DNA from: Acinetobacter pittii | Lineage (GTDB): Bacteria > Pseudomonadota > Gammaproteobacteria > Pseudomonadales > Moraxellaceae | Reading direction: 5' to 3' | DNA: 64,000 nucleotides | Assembly (NCBI RefSeq): GCF_034067285.1 | Contig: NZ_CP139286.1 | Location: 3,038,001 to 3,102,000, forward strand | Part shown: positions 59,100-64,000 of the stretch, in pieces | How positions within the stretch are numbered: position 1 is the stretch's first letter | Layout: each line of letters opens with the position of its first letter | Made by a program: the position numbers and the translations under genes | Notes under the pieces: model-generated | Told to the model about the DNA's origin: nothing | The model's database searches: none | The model's input: the letters and a program-made list of their open reading frames with translations, nothing else

Positions 59100-60554
59100 T
59101 TAGTGGCCTGTACCGTTAATTGCTTTCGTCATATCTTCAACAACTTTCTTGGCATCACCAAAGATCATCATTGTTTTTTCGTTATAGAACAAATCATTGT
59201 CTAGACCAGCATAACCTGTTGCCATAGAACGCTTAATCACCATGATTGTACGCGCTTTATGAGCTTCAAGAATCGGCATACCATAAATCGGCGAGCTTGG
59301 ATCATCTTTTGCAGCAGGGTTAACAACGTCGTTTGCACCAATAACAAGTACTACGTCAGTTGCAGGGAAGTCTGAATTAATCTCGTCCATTTCCAAGATG
59401 TCTTCATATGCTACATCTGCTTCAGCAAGCAATACGTTCATATGACCAGGCATACGACCCGCAACCGGATGGATGGCGAAACGAACGCGAACACCTTGCT
59501 CTTTTAGAATTTCACACAACTCTTTTACAGCATTTTGTGCACGACCTTGCGCCATACCATAACCCGGTACAATCACAACGCTGTCAGCATTTGACATCAA
59601 GAAGCCAGCATCATCAGCAGAACCTGAACGGTGGTTACGTTGAACTTGTTCACCTTTATCTGCAGATGCAACTGCTGCACCGCCCATTGCCCCACCAAAC
59701 AATACATTGATGATCGAACGGTTCATTGCTTTACACATGATGTACGACAGAATCGCACCAGAAGAACCTACAAGCGAACCTGCAACGATCAACATGTTGT
59801 TTTCAAGTGTAAAACCAATACCTGCCGCAGCCCAACCAGAGAATGAGTTAAGAAGCGATACCACCACAGGCATATCACCACCGCCTACTGGCGCAATCCA
59901 AACCCAACCAAATGCAAGTGCAAGTGCTGTCATTGCCCAAAATGCAGTCATGTTGCCAGTCGTGAAGAAATAGAAACCACAAGCCAACATCGCAATAAAG
60001 ATAAGCGCTTGAACAGGTTTAACCCACGCACCAGAAATTGTTTTAGCCCATTTTTTCGCAGCCAATTTACCGTATGCAAACACAGATGCAGTAAAGGTAA
60101 TCGCACCTACGAAACAGCCAACAAACAATTCAAACAAGTGAACCTTACTCATGTGTGCATGTTGCACGCCAGCAGCTATTAAAGCCGCTTCATTTTGAGC
60201 GAATAGTTCAGTAAGTTGGTTGTTATGTAAAATTGCAGCAATTGCAATGAGAACAGCAGCCAAACCAACCAATGAGTGCATAAGCGCAACAGTTTCTGGC
60301 ATTTGTGTCATTGGTACGGTACGAGCACGTGCAATACCTACGATTGCACCGAGCACCATTGCCCCAACGATCATCCAGATCACTGGATTATTAGCAACAA
60401 AGAAAGTCGTTACCACAGCAATCGCCATTGCGATCATACCGTAACGGTTACCTTGAATTGCTGTTTTAGGACCAGACAAGCCACGAAGCGTCAAGATAAA
60501 GAGAATTGCGCCAACAAGGTATAACCAGTTTGCATTTGCTTGAATAAATTCCAT
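59100..60554 (-). CDS. pntB: NAD(P) transhydrogenase beta subunit
   Basis: The 484-residue subunit has about nine membrane helices (domain II) and a C-terminal NADP(H)-binding domain III: VPGYGMAQGRAQNAVKELCEIL, FAIHPVAGRMPGHMNVLLAEADV, DVVLVIGANDVVNPAAKDDP, IMVIKRSMATGYAGLDN. With the two alpha parts it uses the proton gradient to reduce NADP with NADH. It is the last gene of the pnt operon, 12 bases after the small alpha part. Confidence 0.97.
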   Translation of the reverse strand: MEFIQANANWLYLVGAILFILTLRGLSGPKTAIQGNRYGMIAMAIAVVTTFFVANNPVIWMIVGAMVLGAIVGIARARTVPMTQMPETVALMHSLVGLAAVLIAIAAILHNNQLTELFAQNEAALIAAGVQHAHMSKVHLFELFVGCFVGAITFTASVFAYGKLAAKKWAKTISGAWVKPVQALIFIAMLACGFYFFTTGNMTAFWAMTALALAFGWVWIAPVGGGDMPVVVSLLNSFSGWAAAGIGFTLENNMLIVAGSLVGSSGAILSYIMCKAMNRSIINVLFGGAMGGAAVASADKGEQVQRNHRSGSADDAGFLMSNADSVVIVPGYGMAQGRAQNAVKELCEILKEQGVRVRFAIHPVAGRMPGHMNVLLAEADVAYEDILEMDEINSDFPATDVVLVIGANDVVNPAAKDDPSSPIYGMPILEAHKARTIMVIKRSMATGYAGLDNDLFYNEKTMMIFGDAKKVVEDMTKAINGTGH

Positions 60555-60566
60555 GTCAAAGCCCTC

Positions 60567-60881
60567 TTATTTCTTTTGCTTAGGCTTGAACATTTCCAGC
60601 ATGCGTGCAGTTACTGCGAAGCCACCGAAAATATTAATGCTTGCCAAAAATACTGCAATCGCACCGAGTACGCTCACCACATTCACACTTTGAAATGCAA
60701 CGTTAGCATCTACACCTAAAACTGGCAGCCCCACAGTTTGCAACATCGCACCCACCACAATAATAGATGACAGCGCATTGGTTACTGCCATAAGTGGCGT
60801 ATGTAAAGCTGGCGTAACGCCCCAAACCACGTAATAACCTACGAAGATGGCAAGGACGAAAATTGTAATAGTTTCAACCAT
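60567..60881 (-). CDS. pntAB: NAD(P) transhydrogenase alpha subunit, membrane part
   Basis: The 104-residue protein has three membrane helices and the conserved [28 protein letters not shown] block, which in E. coli is the C-terminal part of PntA. Its separate gene, as in Rhodospirillum, makes this a three-subunit transhydrogenase. Eleven bases after pntAA. Confidence 0.95.
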   Translation of the reverse strand: MVETITIFVLAIFVGYYVVWGVTPALHTPLMAVTNALSSIIVVGAMLQTVGLPVLGVDANVAFQSVNVVSVLGAIAVFLASINIFGGFAVTARMLEMFKPKQKK

Positions 60882-60892
60882 GAGAAATCTCC

Positions 60893-62020
60893 TTAACCAC
60901 GCTTAAGCAGTACTTGACCGCCATGAGTGACCAATAGGGCTTTTTGGATCTCGTCTTCTTGATTAATCGCAAAGTTTTTCTCTTTGTCGAATAAAGTCTC
61001 TACGAAATTAAAAACGTTACGCGCATACAATGCAGAAGCTTCTGTTGCTACAGTGGCCGGAATATTTGGAACACCCAAAATTTTCACGCCATTTTCAGTA
61101 AATACAGTCTCACCCACTTTAGAGCCTTCAACGTTACCACCAGTTTCAACTGCCATATCTAAAATGACAGAGCCCGGTTTCATCTTGGCAACAGTTTCAG
61201 CTTTAATCAGACGTGGCGCATCACGACCTGGTAGCAATGCAGTAGTAATCACGATGTCTGCGTTAGAAACAGCTTTATCTACAATCGCAGCCTGGTCTTT
61301 GATGTACTGCTCACCCGGCATCCATCCATAACCATTTTTAGCGGCATCCGCTGCACGTTGTTGCTCTTCTTCAGACATTGGTACGTCTAACCACTTACCA
61401 CCTAAAGACTCAACTTGATCTTTTGCTGTAGGACGCAAGTCAGTCGCTTCAACAATTGCACCTAAACGTTTTGCAGTTGCAATCGCCTGTAGACCGGCAA
61501 CACCGACACCCATGATTACAACACGTGCAGGTTTTACAGTACCCGCAGCAGTCATAAGCATTGGGAACATGCGTTGATATTCAGCAGCAGCAAGTAAAAC
61601 TGATTTATAACCAGCCAAGTTTGCTTGAGAAGACAACACATCCATGTTTTGTGCACGAGAAAGCGTACGAGGAAGCAGTTCTAGAGCAAAAGCAGACACT
61701 TGTTGATTCGCAAACTGATCTAGCTCGGTATTACGATAAGGATCAAACATTGCTACAACAGCGGTATTTGCTGCAAGTTTCTGAATTTCCCCGCCCTGTG
61801 GAGCGCGAACTTTCAAAATAATTTGACTACCCGTATAGGCATCATCCGTAATGGTTGCACCGACCTGTTCATAAGCACTGTCAATGTACGCAGCCTTTAC
61901 ACCAGCACCACGTTCAATCACAACGCTATGACCAGCGCTAATCAACTTCTTTACTGTCTCTGGCGTAGCAGCTACACGATTTTCACCGACGACAGTTTCG
62001 GTTGGGATTCCGATCTGCAT
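60893..62020 (-). CDS. pntAA: NAD(P) transhydrogenase alpha subunit, NAD-binding part
   Basis: The 375-residue soluble domain I binds NAD(H). Conserved parts: [94 protein letters not shown] and [11 protein letters not shown]. It ends before any membrane helices. GGAACGCTC precedes the ATG. A leader hairpin lies upstream at 62053-62075. Confidence 0.97.
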   Translation of the reverse strand: MQIGIPTETVVGENRVAATPETVKKLISAGHSVVIERGAGVKAAYIDSAYEQVGATITDDAYTGSQIILKVRAPQGGEIQKLAANTAVVAMFDPYRNTELDQFANQQVSAFALELLPRTLSRAQNMDVLSSQANLAGYKSVLLAAAEYQRMFPMLMTAAGTVKPARVVIMGVGVAGLQAIATAKRLGAIVEATDLRPTAKDQVESLGGKWLDVPMSEEEQQRAADAAKNGYGWMPGEQYIKDQAAIVDKAVSNADIVITTALLPGRDAPRLIKAETVAKMKPGSVILDMAVETGGNVEGSKVGETVFTENGVKILGVPNIPATVATEASALYARNVFNFVETLFDKEKNFAINQEDEIQKALLVTHGGQVLLKRG

Positions 62021-62052
62021 GAGCGTTCCTCAAGCTAATTTCTCATTGTCAA

Positions 62053-62075
62053 AAACATTGCAAGCTGCAATGTTT
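62053..62075 (-). promoter_or_regulatory. Inverted repeat in the pnt leader
   Basis: AAACATTGCA and TGCAATGTTT flank a 3-base centre, 33 bases before pntAA; on the minus strand it is followed by TT and GAC. It can be a repressor operator or a leader hairpin. The pnt promoter itself is not resolved. Confidence 0.4.
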
Positions 62076-62258
62076 CCCCCATGTGTATTCTTTGTACAGA
62101 ATTTGGATTCTAATTGAACTTTTTTAAAATACCACCCAATATTTATTTAATAAATACCCATATTTTGAACTAATGATTCACGATATTTGATTTGAGGTGT
62201 AACATAGGAAGATTTTTCTTTTTTTACAGACAATAGTCTCTCTTATACAGTCCTGTAT

Positions 62259-63185
62259 ATGAAAATTTCTTTATCATCGTTTCAAATCGGGTCTTTTTTT
62301 GCGCTTTGCTCTGCGTTTTTATTCAGTACCAAAGCAATCTTTATTAAACAGACTTATGCCCTTTCTCCATTAGTCGACGGTACAGTCCTGATGGCTTTAC
62401 GCATGTTAAGCGCTTTACCGTTCTTTCTATTAATTTGCTGGTTTAACAGGCATCATAATCAGGGCATAAAAAAGAAGGATTGGCTAATTTTAATTTTTGC
62501 TGGTCTATTAGGCTACTACTTTGCAAGTTGGCTCGATTTCATGGGTCTTATGTTTATTAGCGCCTCTCTAGAACGAATTATTCTATTTTTATACCCTACT
62601 CTCACCGTCATTGTTTCGAGTCTACTCTACAAACAAAAATTAGATGTAAAAAGTTTATTTGCCATTTTTCTTAGTTATGGTGGAACGGTGCTGGTTATGC
62701 TTCAGGAGCACAACAACGCACCAATTCAGGGCAACTTCTGGTTAGGAACAAGTTTTGTATTTGCAAGTGCTGTAGCTTTCGCCGGCTATTTATTACTAAC
62801 ACCCCCTCTCATTAAGAAGTTTGGTTCTTGGAATTTCACAGGGTTAGCTCTAACTGTGGCTTGTGTCGGCACATTAACTCACTATGTATTAAGCACACCT
62901 CATCCTATTCAACTTCTATTACAACTCCCCTCTAGCGTGATTTGGTATGGGATTGGCTTAGGCTTTTTAGTTACCGTGTTACCCACCGTTATGCTCATGC
63001 AAAGCATTGAACGGCTAGGTGCCTCTCAATCAGCAATGATCGCTTCGATTGGACCAGTTTTAACAATTTTACTTGCCGTGGCTTTTTTAAATGAACACCT
63101 AAATATATGGCAATGGGTCGGCTGCCTACTGAATATTGTAGGTGTAATGATGATTACATTAAGAAAGAAAAGACTGAAACATTAA
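62259..63185 (+). CDS. EamA/DMT-family transporter
   Basis: The 308-residue protein has ten membrane helices in two EamA repeats (the first from FALCSAFLFSTKAIFIKQTYA, the second from NFWLGTSFVFASAVAFAGYLLL). C-terminal NEHLNIWQWVGCLLNIVGVMM is typical of drug/metabolite exporters. Substrate unknown. It runs into the MerR-type promoter region seven bases after its stop. Confidence 0.87.
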   Translation: MKISLSSFQIGSFFALCSAFLFSTKAIFIKQTYALSPLVDGTVLMALRMLSALPFFLLICWFNRHHNQGIKKKDWLILIFAGLLGYYFASWLDFMGLMFISASLERIILFLYPTLTVIVSSLLYKQKLDVKSLFAIFLSYGGTVLVMLQEHNNAPIQGNFWLGTSFVFASAVAFAGYLLLTPPLIKKFGSWNFTGLALTVACVGTLTHYVLSTPHPIQLLLQLPSSVIWYGIGLGFLVTVLPTVMLMQSIERLGASQSAMIASIGPVLTILLAVAFLNEHLNIWQWVGCLLNIVGVMMITLRKKRLKH

Positions 63186-63191
63186 ATTCTC

Positions 63192-63222
63192 TTGACCTCA
63201 ACTTAAGTTGAGGTTGGATACT
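63192..63222 (+). promoter_or_regulatory. MerR-family operator-promoter for the RidA and MFS genes
   Basis: TTGACC (63192-63197) and GATACT (63217-63222) are 19 bases apart, the long spacer that needs a MerR-type activator to untwist it. The perfect 20-base palindrome ACCTCAACTTAAGTTGAGGT (63195-63214) fills the space between them. It resembles SoxR-type boxes closely. The regulator is not in the window. Confidence 0.7.
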
Positions 63223-63253
63223 CATCTAAATTTTAATGAACGGTTGAGTTCCC

Positions 63254-63664
63254 ATGAGTCAAGAAGCTTTTAAAATCATAAATCCATCAACGTTATATGA
63301 TCCTACCTCAAATGGTTATAGCCATGTTGCTGTGGTAAAAAACTTTAAGAATATTATTCATGTGGCTGGTCAAGGCGGCGAAAATTCCAAAGGGGAATTA
63401 AGCTCAAATTTTGAAGAACAAGCGAACCAAGTTTTTGATAATATTCAACATGCTTTAAAAGCCGCCAATGCAGAGCTTAACAACATTGCCGTGTTAAGAG
63501 TTTTAGTTGTTGACCATTCGGTCGAAAAACATCAAATTTTGATTAAAATTATGCAAAATTTATGGAAAAATCATCCTTTTCCTGCCTGTACACTCATTCC
63601 TGTGCCGCGCCTTGCACTAGAACATATGCTCATTGAAATTGAAGCAACGGCATACACCCAATAA
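63254..63664 (+). CDS. RidA-family protein
   Basis: The 136-residue protein is a YjgF/YER057c/UK114 (RidA) member: VKNFKNIIHVAGQGGENSKGELSSNFEEQANQVFDNIQHALKAANAELNNIAVLRVLVVD, ending FPACTLIPVPRLALEHMLIEIEATA. The usual catalytic Arg of RidA lies in the P-x-R pattern (PVPRLA here in place of RSAVG-x-x-LP). True imine deaminase activity is uncertain. It is directly behind the MerR-type promoter. Confidence 0.85.
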   Translation: MSQEAFKIINPSTLYDPTSNGYSHVAVVKNFKNIIHVAGQGGENSKGELSSNFEEQANQVFDNIQHALKAANAELNNIAVLRVLVVDHSVEKHQILIKIMQNLWKNHPFPACTLIPVPRLALEHMLIEIEATAYTQ

Positions 63665-63679
63665 AACTGAGAGAACATC

Positions 63680-64000
63680 ATGTCTACCCCTGAAGATATC
63701 AGTCAAAATAAACCTTTGCTTTGGTTGATGGCAGCAGCATGTGGCTTATGTGCAGGTGTGAATTATTATTGTCAGCCGCTGATTCACTCTATTCAGCAAG
63801 ATTTTGCTGTAACTCAAGCACAAGCCGCTTTAACAGTGACATTCGCTCAGGTGTCTTATGCCCTCGGCCTACTCTTTATTGTTCCGATGGGTGATATTGT
63901 TAATAAAGCTAAAGCTATTCCGTTTTTGATGGTGCTTTGCGCAATTGGTCTATTTACATCTGCTTTTGCTGTTAACTTGCCCATGCTATGGATTGGTACA
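63680..64000 (+). CDS. MFS transporter, truncated by the window end
   Basis: The frame from ATG 63680 stays open to the end (107 residues). It begins MSTPEDISQNKPLLWLMAAACG, shows three or four membrane helices and the MFS motif A region VPMGDIVNKAKAI after the second helix, typical of 12- or 14-helix drug exporters. It starts 15 bases after the RidA-like gene, so it is probably under the same MerR-type promoter. Likely a drug-efflux-type transporter, but only part is visible. Confidence 0.82.
   Translation, partial: MSTPEDISQNKPLLWLMAAACGLCAGVNYYCQPLIHSIQQDFAVTQAQAALTVTFAQVSYALGLLFIVPMGDIVNKAKAIPFLMVLCAIGLFTSAFAVNLPMLWIGT

Noticed and set aside
60220..60524. Plus-strand frames opposite pntB
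   Set aside because: They mirror the membrane-helix codons of pntB and have no family signature.

Overview
The window reads as chromosomal DNA of an Acinetobacter of the calcoaceticus-baumannii group. The evidence is the low-GC gammaproteobacterial coding style, the GigA/GigB stress pair, RelA, GacS and CysM in the arrangement shared by pseudomonads and moraxellas, an OhrR/Ohr pair, and housekeeping proteins of the expected lengths. I see no prophage, insertion sequence, integron or CRISPR array; this is core genome.

Layout. 1-2864: one end of an rRNA operon on the minus strand (16S, tRNA-Ile, tRNA-Ala, partial 23S) with its promoter and processing stem. 3.2-8.2 kb: mlaA, the gigA-gigB stress switch with a nitrilase and a small exported protein, then ohrR-ohr. 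8.2-17.3 kb: orphan T2SS ATPase gspE, a DUF432-type protein with an MscS channel, a giant DUF2339 membrane protein, and polA. 17.3-22.4 kb (minus): ppx-accA-tilS-proC-yggT. 22.7-25.3 kb (plus): trxA, rho and an alanine-rich lipoprotein. 25.4-36.8 kb (minus): the translation cluster thrS-infC / rpmI-rplT / pheS-pheT-ihfA, broken in two places by unrelated genes. 37.2-38.9 kb: an acyl-CoA synthetase. 38.9-44.2 kb (minus): pcnB-folK-panB-panC-rapZ-npr-darP. 44.4-54.9 kb: comEA-like gene, mazG, an SDR, relA, rlmD, an exonuclease and cysM, with divergent gacS. 55.0-59.0 kb: a crotonase/dehydrogenase/isomerase catabolic trio, rsfS and an SDR. 59.1-62.0 kb (minus): three-gene transhydrogenase pnt. 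62.2-64.0 kb: EamA exporter, then a RidA-family protein and a truncated MFS transporter behind a MerR-type promoter.

How the genes fit together. Several products meet in stress and growth control: RelA and Ppx (ppGpp and polyphosphate), GacS, GigA/GigB and NPr (PtsO, reported to connect with GigB), Rho, and ribosome factors (IF-3, L20, L35, RsfS, DarP, RlmD). Many translation genes carry visible self-regulatory signals: a tRNA-Thr anticodon-mimic hairpin before thrS, an AUU start on infC, a folded leader before rpmI, and a GC-rich discriminator at the rRNA and rpmI promoters.

No wholly new defence or mobile system is visible. The best leads are the MerR-type operator-promoter at 63192-63222, the conserved thrS operator, the interrupted translation cluster with its uncharacterised gene pair at 29280-30899, and the MlaA without a lipobox.
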